Positions 23,027 through 31,508 of a stretch of 34,719 nt of DNA are shown piece by piece. The position numbers and the translations under genes are program-made. Numbering within the stretch: position 1 is the stretch's first letter; each line of letters starts with the position of its first letter. The stretch spans positions 1 to 34,719 of the forward strand of contig NZ_JABKCA010000059.1 of the NCBI RefSeq assembly GCF_013166655.1, read 5' to 3'. Origin of the DNA: Lentimicrobium sp. L6 (GTDB taxonomy: Bacteria > Bacteroidota > Bacteroidia > Bacteroidales > UBA12170). Under the pieces are notes generated by a model that was not told the origin of the DNA, ran no database searches, and saw only the letters and a program-made list of their open reading frames with translations.

Positions 23027-24154
23027 GTGAAAATAGCTGTCAATACAAGATTATTACTCAAAAACAAATTGGAAGGCATAGGTTGGTTTACCTTTGAAAG
23101 CCTGAAAAGAATAACTCAACAACATAAGGAACATGAGTTTATCTTCATTTTCGATCGCCCCTATAGCGACGATTTTATTTTTGGAGATAATATCACCCCA
23201 GTGGTAACTGGCCCTCCTGCTCGTCATCCCATTCTTTATTATATTTGGTTCAATTATAGTGTTCCCAAAGTATTGTCGACCCATAAAGTCGATCTTTTCT
23301 TATCTCCAGATGGATATATCCCTCTGAATTGCAAAGTCAAAACTCTTGCAGTTTTCCATGATTTGAATTTTGAACACTACCCAAAAGATCTGCCATCTAG
23401 CGAGCGCTACTACTATAGGAAGTATTTTCCTCGATTTGCTAAGAATGCAACGCGAATAGCTACTGTATCTGAATATTCAAAAAAAGATATTTGTGAACTC
23501 TATAAAGTTGATGAAGGTAAAGTAGATGTGGTATATAATGGAGCCAATGAAAAATTCACTCCCCTACCTGCTAATATCAAAAAATTAGTCGTAGAAAAGC
23601 ACACTGGTGGTAAACCTTATTTCATTTTTATTGGAGCTTTAAATCCTCGAAAGAATTTGGTCAACTTGATGAAGGCTTTCGATTTATTCAAAAAGAATGA
23701 CCGTTCAAGTGTTCAATTACTGATAGTGGGTGAAAAGATGTTTAAAACAGATGAAATTTTTGAAACATACGAACAAATGTCATATAAAGCCGATGTTGTT
23801 TTTAGTGGCAGATTGAATGCCTTAGAATTACATAAAGCCCTGGCCTCAGCACTGGCTCTCACCTATGTTTCTTATTTCGAAGGATTTGGAATTCCAATAG
23901 TTGAAGCTTTTTATACAGGAACCCCGGTTATCACCTCCAATGTTACATCTATGCCTGAAGTTGCTGGTGATGCAGCTTTATTGGTAGATCCTTTTTCACC
24001 TGAAGATATTTCATTGGCTTTAAAGAAGGTATCGGAAAATGCCGATTTAAGAGCTGAACTTATAGAGAAAGGAAATCAAAGAAAACTTAAATTCCATTGG
24101 CAAAATACAGCGGACAACCTCTGGAAATCCATTAATAAAACTGTGAATCAATAA
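23027..24154 (+). CDS. GT4-family glycosyltransferase
   Basis: The 375-residue protein is a GT-B-fold retaining glycosyltransferase of family 4. The C-terminal half has FIGALNPRKNLVNLMKAF (donor-site loop, about 200-217) and EGFGIPIVEAF (the E-x7-E motif, about 285-295), followed by GTPVITSNVTSMPEVAGDAALLVDP. The N-terminal half has LAVFHDLNFEHYPKDLP and RIATVSEYSKKDI, typical of this family. The start is a GTG at 23027 (KIAVNTRLL follows), with no ATG nearby. It is divergent from the polysaccharide cluster and probably adds a sugar to the same surface glycan; donor and acceptor are unknown. purD follows after 10 bases. Confidence 0.9.
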   Translation: MKIAVNTRLLLKNKLEGIGWFTFESLKRITQQHKEHEFIFIFDRPYSDDFIFGDNITPVVTGPPARHPILYYIWFNYSVPKVLSTHKVDLFLSPDGYIPLNCKVKTLAVFHDLNFEHYPKDLPSSERYYYRKYFPRFAKNATRIATVSEYSKKDICELYKVDEGKVDVVYNGANEKFTPLPANIKKLVVEKHTGGKPYFIFIGALNPRKNLVNLMKAFDLFKKNDRSSVQLLIVGEKMFKTDEIFETYEQMSYKADVVFSGRLNALELHKALASALALTYVSYFEGFGIPIVEAFYTGTPVITSNVTSMPEVAGDAALLVDPFSPEDISLALKKVSENADLRAELIEKGNQRKLKFHWQNTADNLWKSINKTVNQ

Positions 24155-24164
24155 AACCTATAAT

Positions 24165-25436
24165 ATGAATATTTTACTTTTAGGATCTGGCGGAAGAGAA
24201 CATACCATGGCTTGGAAAATGAGCCAAAGCCCCTTATTAAAACAATTATTCATTTGCCCTGGAAATGCAGGCACTTCTAAATACGGAACCAATGTTTCTG
24301 TTAATATTGATGACCATCAGTCATTGACAAATTTTCTTCTTACCGAGAAGGTAGATATGATAGTTGTTGGCCCTGAGCAACCTTTAGTAGAGGGTATTCA
24401 TGATAGAATTGTTGCTGATGAAAAATTAAAACACATCTCAGTTATTGGTCCTAAAAAAGAAGCTGCGGAATTAGAAGGCAGTAAAGATTTTGCTAAACAG
24501 TTCATGCAAAGACATCATATTCCGACTGCTGCCTATCAAACTTTTGATAAATACAGTTTGGAAGCTGGAATTGAATATTTAAAAAACACCAAGGCTCCTT
24601 ACGTTTTAAAAGCCGATGGTCTTGCTGCTGGAAAAGGAGTTATTATCCTCACTGATTTAGAGGAGGCCATTAAGGTGTTTACAGAAATGATCACTGAAGA
24701 CAAATTTGGTTCTGCAGGTCACCAAGTAGTGATTGAAGAGTTTTTAACGGGTGTTGAACTTTCTGTTTTCGTTCTTACTGATGGGGATTCCTATGTTTTA
24801 TTGCCTGAAGCCAAAGACTATAAGAGAATTGGTGAAGGTGACACCGGCCCTAATACGGGTGGAATGGGAAGTATTTCCCCTGTACCTTTTGCCGATGAAG
24901 CCTATATGAAGTTGGTGAAAGAAAGAATCGTAGAACCTACTGTTTCTGGACTTAAAAAAGATAAACTAGACTACCAGGGTTTTATATTTATTGGTTTGAT
25001 AAATGTTAATGGAAATCCTTATGTGATTGAATATAATGTGAGAATGGGTGATCCAGAAACAGAAAGTGTTCTTCCTCGACTTGAAACTGATTTAGTAGAA
25101 CTATTCAATGGAGTTGCAAACAGAAATCTTGGAGAAATGACAACTACTTTCTTAGCTAAAGTAGCAGCTTCGGTAATGTTGGTTTCTGGAGGATATCCAG
25201 ATGCTTATGAGAAAGGGAAAGTGATCACGGGTTTGGAGGAATCTGATGAAAACATATTATTCCATGCAGGAACAAAAGTAGACGAGCAAAATATAGTAAG
25301 CAATGGCGGACGAGTATTAGCCATTACAAGTTTAGCTGATACTATGGAAGATGCCCTAAAAGCCTCTTATAAAAAAGCAGAGAAAGTCGATTTCGAAGGC
25401 AAGTATTACCGCAAAGATTTAGGCTTCGATTTATAA
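24165..25436 (+). CDS. purD: Phosphoribosylamine-glycine ligase
   Basis: PurD joins glycine to 5-phosphoribosylamine with ATP, the second step of purine synthesis. The 423-residue protein has the normal length. It has N-terminal GSGGREHTMAWK (7-18) and CPGNAGT, and the ATP-grasp domain with YVLKADGLAAGKGVII. The DYKRIGEGDTGPNTGGMG loop and VIEYNVRMGDPETE, with metal ligands, are diagnostic. It starts 10 bases after the glycosyltransferase gene and is probably transcribed with it, though the two functions are unrelated. Confidence 0.97.
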   Translation: MNILLLGSGGREHTMAWKMSQSPLLKQLFICPGNAGTSKYGTNVSVNIDDHQSLTNFLLTEKVDMIVVGPEQPLVEGIHDRIVADEKLKHISVIGPKKEAAELEGSKDFAKQFMQRHHIPTAAYQTFDKYSLEAGIEYLKNTKAPYVLKADGLAAGKGVIILTDLEEAIKVFTEMITEDKFGSAGHQVVIEEFLTGVELSVFVLTDGDSYVLLPEAKDYKRIGEGDTGPNTGGMGSISPVPFADEAYMKLVKERIVEPTVSGLKKDKLDYQGFIFIGLINVNGNPYVIEYNVRMGDPETESVLPRLETDLVELFNGVANRNLGEMTTTFLAKVAASVMLVSGGYPDAYEKGKVITGLEESDENILFHAGTKVDEQNIVSNGGRVLAITSLADTMEDALKASYKKAEKVDFEGKYYRKDLGFDL

Positions 25437-25503
25437 AAGATAATTAATATAAAGAGCCTAATCTGCCAATAGCGAAAAGCGAAGTACTAAAAGCCAAATA
25501 CAA

Positions 25504-26508
25504 ATGTTATTAAGCCTATTTAAAAAAACCTATTTTGTTCAAATTAGTGGAATTATAATTTTCGCTATAGTGATGGCCATACCAGGTTTTTTTCAGGACA
25601 AAACTGCTTTTTGGCCCGATAATACACTGTTTTTAAAAGTGAGTTGCTTACACCCTAGCCTACAAATCAATTGGCTATATCAAGGTTTGCAATTTGCTCT
25701 ATTATTAACTCTTGCATTTTTTGTTAAATTGCTCTTCACCAGGCACCAACTGGTTCATCACCTCAATTTTATCCCTTCCCTATTAATTATTGCTTTATTT
25801 AGCTTTCAACAGCCTTTTGAATATCAGCTCATTAATACCATCAGTTTATTTCTTTTAGCCTTTGCTTTTAGCTTTCTTTTGAATGGTTTTGATGATGATA
25901 AACCTGATAATAGCTTATTCACTGCCTCCTTATTCATCTCATTATCTAGCTTTTTAAGCTATTCAAATGTATACTTTATTATTTTAGTATGGTTGAGTTT
26001 CTTTGTATTTCAAATTTATAGCTGGAGGTATTTCCCTATCACACTCGTTGGACTAATTACCCCTTATCTCTTCTTTTTCACCTGGTTATATTGGAATGAC
26101 AAACTCCATCTTGTTTTGATAGAATGGGATCAAATATTAGATCAACTTATAGTATTGCCGAAAATTGATAGTCTAGTCCATATTTTCATCTTTAGCATCC
26201 TCGGATTTTTAATCTTATTAAGCTTAGCTAAGATTATTCCTGAAGCTCCAGGTAAAATCATTGCCATTAGGAAAAAGATATCTATTAGCCTTTGGTTTCT
26301 ATTTATCAGCTTATTTCCATTTATATGGAGCCCAGATATCATCTCAAGAAATATCATTCTCATTCCTGTTGCAGGATTAGTGGGTTATTATTTAAAGACA
26401 GTGAAAACAAGAAAGTTTTGGGTAGATTTAGTATTTACTATTTTTATCCTCCTCTTAATTTTCAATAAATACTATTTGGCTTATGCTGAAAGAATATTTC
26501 TCAACTAA
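25504..26508 (+). CDS. DUF6427-like polytopic membrane protein, unknown function
   Basis: The 334-residue protein is almost entirely hydrophobic, with about nine or ten transmembrane helices and only short loops. It has no recognisable catalytic motif. Length, topology and the opening (LLSLFKKTYFVQISGIIIF) fit my recollection of the DUF6427 family of Bacteroidota, which has no known function; that name is not verified. Its end overlaps the rnhB start by 26 bases, so the two are co-transcribed and probably coupled. Many Trp and Phe residues are grouped in the central helices. Confidence 0.75.
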   Translation: MLLSLFKKTYFVQISGIIIFAIVMAIPGFFQDKTAFWPDNTLFLKVSCLHPSLQINWLYQGLQFALLLTLAFFVKLLFTRHQLVHHLNFIPSLLIIALFSFQQPFEYQLINTISLFLLAFAFSFLLNGFDDDKPDNSLFTASLFISLSSFLSYSNVYFIILVWLSFFVFQIYSWRYFPITLVGLITPYLFFFTWLYWNDKLHLVLIEWDQILDQLIVLPKIDSLVHIFIFSILGFLILLSLAKIIPEAPGKIIAIRKKISISLWFLFISLFPFIWSPDIISRNIILIPVAGLVGYYLKTVKTRKFWVDLVFTIFILLLIFNKYYLAYAERIFLN

Positions 26509-27082
26509 AGTTACTATAGAGGCCGGTTGCGACGAAGCTGGAAGAGGTTGTTTGGCTGGTCCTGTATTTGCTGCTGCAGTCATATTACCACCGAACTTTA
26601 AGAATGAGCTCTTAGATGATTCCAAAAAAATAAATGAAAAGAACAGAAATATTCTGAGAGAAATTATTGAAAAAGAAGCTTTGTATTGGGCAGTAGGGAC
26701 CTGTAGTCCACTTGAGATAGACAAAATTAATATATTAAATGCGAGCATCTTAAGCATGCATAGAGCATTAGATGGTTTAAAACAAAAGCCTGAACTCATC
26801 TTAGTGGATGGCAATAAATTCAAACCCTATCATGATATTCCTTATGAAACCATTATTAAAGGAGACGGAAAAATGATGTCCATTGCTGCTGCATCTATTC
26901 TTGCCAAAACTCATCGTGATGAATATATGCAGAAAATCCATTTAGAAACACCTTATTACGACTGGAATAAGAACAAGGGATATCCAACCAAATTTCATAA
27001 GAAAGCCATTGCCGAACATGGAACAACAATTCATCATCGAATGACTTTTAATATGACGGAACAATTGAAATTAAAAGTTTAA
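26483..27082 (+). CDS. rnhB: Ribonuclease HII
   Basis: RNase HII cuts the RNA strand of RNA-DNA hybrids and starts removal of single ribonucleotides from DNA. The 199-residue protein has the active-site carboxylates in family positions: GCDEAGRG (Asp17, Glu18), ILVDGN (Asp109) and AKTHRDEYM (Asp146). It also shows the C-terminal KGYPTKFHKKAI segment. The ATG at 26483 lies inside the end of the upstream membrane-protein gene (26-base overlap). The next ATG would remove the first catalytic residues, so this start is well supported. Confidence 0.96.
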   Translation: MLKEYFSTKVTIEAGCDEAGRGCLAGPVFAAAVILPPNFKNELLDDSKKINEKNRNILREIIEKEALYWAVGTCSPLEIDKINILNASILSMHRALDGLKQKPELILVDGNKFKPYHDIPYETIIKGDGKMMSIAAASILAKTHRDEYMQKIHLETPYYDWNKNKGYPTKFHKKAIAEHGTTIHHRMTFNMTEQLKLKV

Positions 27083-27152
27083 ACCTGATACCTTCATAAT
27101 AAAATGATTGCTAATTATCCATTATTTTCTATCCTAATTCATTAGAAACCTT

Positions 27153-27160
27153 TATTTTTG
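27153..27160 (+). promoter_or_regulatory. -7 promoter element (TATTTTTG) of the DUF4268 gene
   Basis: TATTTTTG fits TAnnTTTG and ends 8 bases before the TTG start codon at 27169. If it is used, the transcript has almost no leader. Confidence 0.5.
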
Positions 27161-27168
27161 CAAGCGAT

Positions 27169-27636
27169 TTGTACAAGAAAGAAGAAATAAAAAACACAAG
27201 GATTGAATTTTGGGATGAATTCCAAAAATTCTCCGCTCCCAAGAGGCGTAAATTAGGGAAACCTAAAACATGGACCATGCAATATACTGGTGTAAAAGCC
27301 TTAGACCTCAAGTTTCATATAGATAGAAAACTGGCCTCTGTTGGCATCGATGTGGTTTCAAAATCGCTTGAAAGCAAGGTGGCATACTGGAATAAACTAC
27401 TCGGTTTAAAAGTTTTATTAAACGAACTTTTTGAGCAAGAAGTGGTTTGGGATGATATGTTTACGCTTGATAGTGGAAAAGATATCATTAGAATAGCTGT
27501 TTACAAACACAATGTCAATATCATGAATAAGGAATGCTGGCCTGAGGTTTATGAATTCTTTTTTGAAAATATGATTAAGTTTGAAGATTGGCTGGAGGAG
27601 TATAAGGATATTTTAAAGGTACAGAGAGAAATTTAG
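27169..27636 (+). CDS. DUF4268 family protein
   Basis: The 155-residue protein begins with a TTG codon (TTG TAC AAG AAA GAA GAA). The resulting MYKKEE opening resembles the MYxxEE opening of DUF4268 proteins, which supports this unusual start; the next in-frame Met is far inside. Other family-like parts are IEFWDEFQKF, KALDLKFHIDRKLASVGIDV and the acidic-aromatic C-terminal half (WPEVYEFFFENMIKFEDWLEEYKDIL in overview). DUF4268 domains also occur in restriction- and nuclease-associated proteins, but this short form has no obvious catalytic residues. Function unknown. It follows rnhB by 86 bases and is followed by a repeat-rich gap. Confidence 0.8.
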   Translation: MYKKEEIKNTRIEFWDEFQKFSAPKRRKLGKPKTWTMQYTGVKALDLKFHIDRKLASVGIDVVSKSLESKVAYWNKLLGLKVLLNELFEQEVVWDDMFTLDSGKDIIRIAVYKHNVNIMNKECWPEVYEFFFENMIKFEDWLEEYKDILKVQREI

Positions 27637-27854
27637 TTAACAGTTGATAGTGAACAACTAACAGTTAACAGTGAATAGTTAGGTTTGAAACAGTTAATCT
27701 AAGTTGCCTGAGTCTACCTAGTCGTTAAACAGGCATGTCGAAGGTGATGCAACAAAAGAGAGCTAACAAGTGATAGTTAATAGTTAAAACTAAATGTCTA
27801 TTACGGAGAAAGTGCTCATCAGGCTCCCTTTAGGGTTGGGGCAAAACTGATGAG
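27635..27854. repeat. Repeat mosaic upstream of transaldolase
   Basis: The gap of 255 bases before tal is made of short repeats. Two imperfect tandem copies of a unit of about 22 bases built on AACAGTTAACAGTGAATAGTT lie at 27635-27683, and a third, weaker one at about 27764-27790. Between them is a palindromic stretch (about 27697-27752) with GTTGC/GCAAC and GCCTG/CAGGC complementary segments. At 27815-27854 lies a copy of the core-and-arm element described separately. No gene is visible. Confidence 0.6.
27815..27854. repeat. Core-and-arm palindromic element, copy 1
   Basis: Perfect 8-bp arms CTCATCAG (27815-27822) and CTGATGAG (27847-27854) enclose a 24-base core containing CCCTTTAGGGTTGGGGCAAA, itself able to form a CCC/GGG hairpin. 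The element ends 37 bases before the tal ATG. Copies 2 to 4 share the core but have different arms. Confidence 0.75.
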
Positions 27855-27891
27855 ATAAAAGCTATTAAAAAACAACAAAAAACAACATATA

Positions 27892-28848
27892 ATGAACAGC
27901 TTAGAACAATTAAAGAAATTCACAAAAGTAGTGGCAGACACTGGAGATTTCGAGTCTATTAATCAGTTTAAACCATTAGATTCAACTACCAATCCATCAT
28001 TAATTTATATGGCGGCACAGGATAGTAAATATGCTCACCTGGTAGATCTAGCTTTAGAAGCTGCTAAAAAATATAGCGATGATAAGGCTCAACAATTGGA
28101 GCATGCATTAGATGTTTTGGCTGTAAACTTTGGATTAGAAATTTTGAAAATCGTTCCCGGTCGTGTGAGTACAGAGGTGGATGCTCGTCTTTCTTTTGAT
28201 ACTCAAAAAACCATTGCAAAAGCTCATCAATTGATTGAACTTTATGCTGCCGCAGGAATTGATAAAGAAAGAATCCTCATAAAAATAGCTGCTACTTGGG
28301 AAGGAATTAGAGCAGCAGAAATACTTGAAAAAGAAGGCATCCATACTAATCTTACTTTATTATTTAGCAAGGTTCAGGCTGTTGCTTGTGCTGAGTCTGG
28401 TGTTCAGTTGATTTCTCCATTTGTAGGTCGTATTCTCGATTGGTATAAAAAAGATAGAGGAGTCAGTCATATTGCAGCTCCTGAAGACCCAGGCGTTTTA
28501 TCTGTTACTGAAATTTTCAATTATTATAAGAAATTTGGCCATAGCACTGAGATTATGGGTGCTAGTTTCCGTAATAAAGAAGAAATTATTGAATTAGCAG
28601 GTTGTGATTTATTAACTATTTCTCCTAATTTATTAGCTGAATTGGAGCAAAACGAAATTGAAATCACACAAAAATTAAATCCTGAAACAGCTAAAGATTT
28701 AGAAATTGAGAAGATATCAACTGATGAAGCTTCTTTCCGTTGGCAGATGAATGAGGATGCCATGGCCACTGAAAAGCTCTCCGAAGGTATTCGTAAATTT
28801 AGCGTTGATTTAGTGAAACTAGAAGTATTTATAGCCGCTAAGATGTAA
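27892..28848 (+). CDS. tal: Transaldolase (TalB type)
   Basis: Transaldolase moves a dihydroxyacetone unit between sedoheptulose-7-phosphate and glyceraldehyde-3-phosphate in the pentose phosphate pathway. The 318-residue protein matches the long TalB/class I form. It has VVADTGDF (Asp16), [21 protein letters not shown] (Glu95), the Schiff-base lysine in [12 protein letters not shown] (Lys131), NLTLLFS, and [11 protein letters not shown]. The start gives the usual length. It is preceded by a repeat-rich gap rather than a recognisable promoter and followed by a strong terminator. Confidence 0.97.
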   Translation: MNSLEQLKKFTKVVADTGDFESINQFKPLDSTTNPSLIYMAAQDSKYAHLVDLALEAAKKYSDDKAQQLEHALDVLAVNFGLEILKIVPGRVSTEVDARLSFDTQKTIAKAHQLIELYAAAGIDKERILIKIAATWEGIRAAEILEKEGIHTNLTLLFSKVQAVACAESGVQLISPFVGRILDWYKKDRGVSHIAAPEDPGVLSVTEIFNYYKKFGHSTEIMGASFRNKEEIIELAGCDLLTISPNLLAELEQNEIEITQKLNPETAKDLEIEKISTDEASFRWQMNEDAMATEKLSEGIRKFSVDLVKLEVFIAAKM

Positions 28849-28868
28849 GATATATTAAATTTAGAAAG

Positions 28869-28901
28869 AAGGATTTGTTTTCTCAAACAAGTCCTTTTTT
28901 T
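28869..28901 (+). terminator. Terminator of transaldolase
   Basis: AAGGATTTGTTT (28869-28880) pairs with AAACAAGTCCTT (28885-28896) with one G-U wobble, loop TCTC, followed by a T-run to 28901. The convergent histidine kinase gene ends inside the T-run. Confidence 0.9.
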
Positions 28902-30858
28902 ATACCCTAGAATAAGGGATGCTAAAGTAAAAGGCGGAACCTTTACCAAATTCACTTTCAGCCCAAATTCTTCCCTCTAACATCTCCACATAGGCTTTAC
29001 AAATAGTCAAACCTAGGCCTGCTCCTTGTCGCGCTGAAACATCAATGACTTCTGCCTGAATAAACCTTTCAAAAATAGCTTCTAATCTATCCTGTTTCAC
29101 CCCTATCCCCGTATCTTTTACAAAGAACTCTAACAACTCTCCTCTTAATTCATAGCCAAACTCTATCTGGCCTACATCGGTATATTTCAGCGCATTTTTA
29201 ATCAGGTTAGCAAGAATGGCATCTAGTTTATGACCATCTGTAGAAATTATGACTTCATTATCTTTCAAACTTCTACAAGATTTTAAAATAAGTCCTTTTA
29301 AATCAGCCTCAGGCTTAAAAAAGGCATAAATATCATCTAGACTTGCGTTTACACTTATCTTGGATTTATTTAACGACATTAATCCAGATTCAATTTTAGA
29401 AATATCAACAATATCGTTGATGATATTCAACATGCGCATCCCGCTCCTCTCTATCACCTTGATATACTCCTTTTGCTCTTCGCCGCTGATATCTGGATCC
29501 TTCAATAGTTCTGAGAATCCTAATATTCCATTCATGGGAGTTCTGATTTCATGGGACATATTAGCTAAAAAGGCAGACTTTAATCTATCACTCTCCTCTG
29601 CCTTTTCCTTAGCTTCAAATAACTCACTTTCTATTTCTTTTTCCTTAGAAATATCAAATGAGATTCCTCCTATAGAAGGTTCCTCATCTGGAAAATTTAA
29701 TACAAATTTAAAATCATGAAGCCAAACTTTTTTCTCATTAATCACACATGGATATCTTAAATCGACCCTAGTCATGGCCCCATCCAAAAGGTTTTTTTCA
29801 TATCTATCGATTTGAGCTGCAACACTAGAATCAAAAACTGGTTTTAATAGGCTGCCATTCTTGGATTGCTTTAATCCTGAGATATTATTAACCATATCGT
29901 TCATATAAACTAGATTTTGATCATGGTCTTTTATATAAACAAAAGCAGGAGTATGATCCATAAAACTTTTAAAAACAGACTCGCTCTTTAAAACTTTTTG
30001 TGTGATTTGCTTTACTCTATACCTTAATAAGGCAATAAAGATAACTAATGCTAAAATCACAAGAATGATAAAAATGATTAATTGTTGCAACCATTCCGGA
30101 AATACAACTAAAGTCCCAATTTCCCCATGAGCCCATTTCTGACGAGCTACATTATAAATGGAATTTCTATCATGCTGCCATTTTAATAAATAGGTATTGA
30201 GTGTATTGATTAAGTCTTCATTCTCACCTTTCTTCACAGCAAAGAAGATATCAAAGGGATTAAAAACAATTCCAGTGGACATGAGGCCATATTGCCTGTG
30301 ATTTGGAGCTCCATAGGTATTGTTAACAACACCAGCATCCACATCTCCCGATGCAATGAGCTGAAATACAGAGGGAGAATCTGCTGTTTCGAAAAAGGTA
30401 CAAGATATGGAGAGCTTACTTACTAGCTCTTTTAAATGCGCTCCATTTTGGTCAGACTTCATTACTGCAATCACCTTTCCTTCCAAATCTAAAACACCTT
30501 GAATTTCGCTATGTGGATCCACATAGACTTCGCTCCAAACCGTAAGTAAAGGAACAGAAGAATAATCTAGGAACTCGGCTCTATCTTCGGTATAAGCAAC
30601 GCTGGTTAATAAATCGACCTCCCCATTTCTAATTCGTGTTAAACCTTCGTTCCAGGTTCCAAACACATAAACGAATTGGATATTTTCTTTGGTAGCAATC
30701 TCGTTTAATGCATCCACATAGAATCCCTTTATTTCACCATCCTCATCTTGAAATATACCAGGATGAAAACTAAAAGCTCCTACCTTTACTATTCTTTGGG
30801 CATCAACATTCCATGTGACTAATATCAATAAAGCTAATATGGTAAGTACTCTTTTCAA
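28900..30858 (-). CDS. Membrane sensor histidine kinase with periplasmic solute-binding domain and PAS domain
   Basis: The 652-residue protein has a signal peptide (1-20) and a periplasmic family 3 solute-binding domain (about 22-250, e.g. GAFSFHPGIFQDEDGEIKGF and GEVDLLTSVAYTEDRAEFLDYS). One transmembrane helix (about 257-279) precedes a PAS domain (about 292-405), a HisKA dimerisation domain with MSHEIRTPMNGILGF (phospho-acceptor His436), and an HATPase_c domain with NALKY, DTGIGV and GAGLGL. It presumably senses a small ligand such as an amino acid in the periplasm and phosphorylates a separate response regulator. It carries no receiver domain itself, and no regulator gene lies next to it. 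Confidence 0.92.
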   Translation of the reverse strand: MKRVLTILALLILVTWNVDAQRIVKVGAFSFHPGIFQDEDGEIKGFYVDALNEIATKENIQFVYVFGTWNEGLTRIRNGEVDLLTSVAYTEDRAEFLDYSSVPLLTVWSEVYVDPHSEIQGVLDLEGKVIAVMKSDQNGAHLKELVSKLSISCTFFETADSPSVFQLIASGDVDAGVVNNTYGAPNHRQYGLMSTGIVFNPFDIFFAVKKGENEDLINTLNTYLLKWQHDRNSIYNVARQKWAHGEIGTLVVFPEWLQQLIIFIILVILALVIFIALLRYRVKQITQKVLKSESVFKSFMDHTPAFVYIKDHDQNLVYMNDMVNNISGLKQSKNGSLLKPVFDSSVAAQIDRYEKNLLDGAMTRVDLRYPCVINEKKVWLHDFKFVLNFPDEEPSIGGISFDISKEKEIESELFEAKEKAEESDRLKSAFLANMSHEIRTPMNGILGFSELLKDPDISGEEQKEYIKVIERSGMRMLNIINDIVDISKIESGLMSLNKSKISVNASLDDIYAFFKPEADLKGLILKSCRSLKDNEVIISTDGHKLDAILANLIKNALKYTDVGQIEFGYELRGELLEFFVKDTGIGVKQDRLEAIFERFIQAEVIDVSARQGAGLGLTICKAYVEMLEGRIWAESEFGKGSAFYFSIPYSRV

Positions 30859-31012
30859 TTATTTTAGTTTATAGATAAATGAGCATTCTATTATTCAAAA
30901 TATTAAAATTGGTATTCAAATATAATGAAAAATATTCAGAACTCTTAATTTAAAATCATTCAAAATAAACAATTCACACGAAAAAAGAGGTTAAAAAGCA
31001 GCTATAAAACAC

Positions 31013-31393
31013 CTACCACGTACCTGCTGGAGCAAAAAGAAAATCAATTGGGTTATCAATATCATAAAGAAGCTGATGAGCTTTAGTTTCCTTTTCACAG
31101 AAAGGTTGAATAAGCTTTACCATATTTTGGTATGTTTCTTTGGTCAGAATACAAAAGAAGGTTTCATTGTCTTTAGTAAGAATGCCATCATCTTCTTTAC
31201 CAATGCCCATAATCATATTACAATTACGTGGCTCTATAAAATCTATCGCAGCTAAATTCATCTTTTTATTCTGTTTAATGATAAGCTCCTCTATTAACTC
31301 CTTAAAAAGTAGGGATTCCGAACTATCAAAATCATAGAGACGGATTAGACTCTCTCCAAACTCATTAATATTTTCTATAAAATCTAGCTGCAT
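31013..31393 (-). CDS. Conserved protein of unknown function
   Basis: The 126-residue protein starts at the ATG at 31393 (MQLDFIENINEFG). The frame is open to 31426, but those codons overlap the -7 element at 31431-31424 and cannot be translated from that promoter. It is a soluble mixed alpha/beta protein with no signal peptide or membrane helix. Recognisable segments are IRLYDFDSSES, DFIEPRNCNMI, FCILTKETYQNMV and a striking C-terminus, YDIDNPIDFLFAPAGTW. I recall this as a conserved Bacteroidota family without known function. It has its own promoter and sits between the kinase and the T9SS cargo gene. Confidence 0.75.
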   Translation of the reverse strand: MQLDFIENINEFGESLIRLYDFDSSESLLFKELIEELIIKQNKKMNLAAIDFIEPRNCNMIMGIGKEDDGILTKDNETFFCILTKETYQNMVKLIQPFCEKETKAHQLLYDIDNPIDFLFAPAGTW

Positions 31394-31423
31394 AGTATTT
31401 CTTGCTTTATGGTTGAGATTTTG

Positions 31424-31431
31424 CAAAGGTA
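31424..31431 (-). promoter_or_regulatory. -7 promoter element (TACCTTTG) of the gene starting at 31393
   Basis: On the minus strand TACCTTTG fits TAnnTTTG exactly and lies 30 bases before the ATG at 31393. This decides the start of that gene. Confidence 0.6.
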
Positions 31432-31450
31432 ATAAGTATGCAATAGCTCA

Positions 31451-31483
31451 ATTAAAAAGCCCAATAAAAAATACTGGACTTTT
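31451..31483 (-). terminator. Terminator of the T9SS cargo gene
   Basis: Segments 31455-31466 and 31472-31483 pair through 12 positions (two G-U wobbles on the minus strand). The hairpin is followed by a T-run on the minus strand, 26 bases after the stop of the cargo gene. Confidence 0.75.
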
Positions 31484-31508
31484 AAAGAATCTTCTAAACA
31501 CTACTTGA

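Noticed and set aside
26455-26823. Open frame of 122 codons on the minus strand
   Set aside because: It is antisense to rnhB, whose catalytic motifs are all present, and has no recognisable features.
27635-27790. Short repeats as a CRISPR array
   Set aside because: Units are imperfect, nearly contiguous and lack unique spacers of constant size; no cas genes are present.
27843-27860. CTGATGAG in copy 1 resembles the conserved core of hammerhead ribozymes
   Set aside because: The required second stem and GAAA segment are missing, and the sequence is explained as the right arm of the inverted repeat.
28524-28955. Open frame of 143 codons on the minus strand
   Set aside because: It overlaps the well-supported transaldolase gene and its terminator; composition is that of an antisense shadow.
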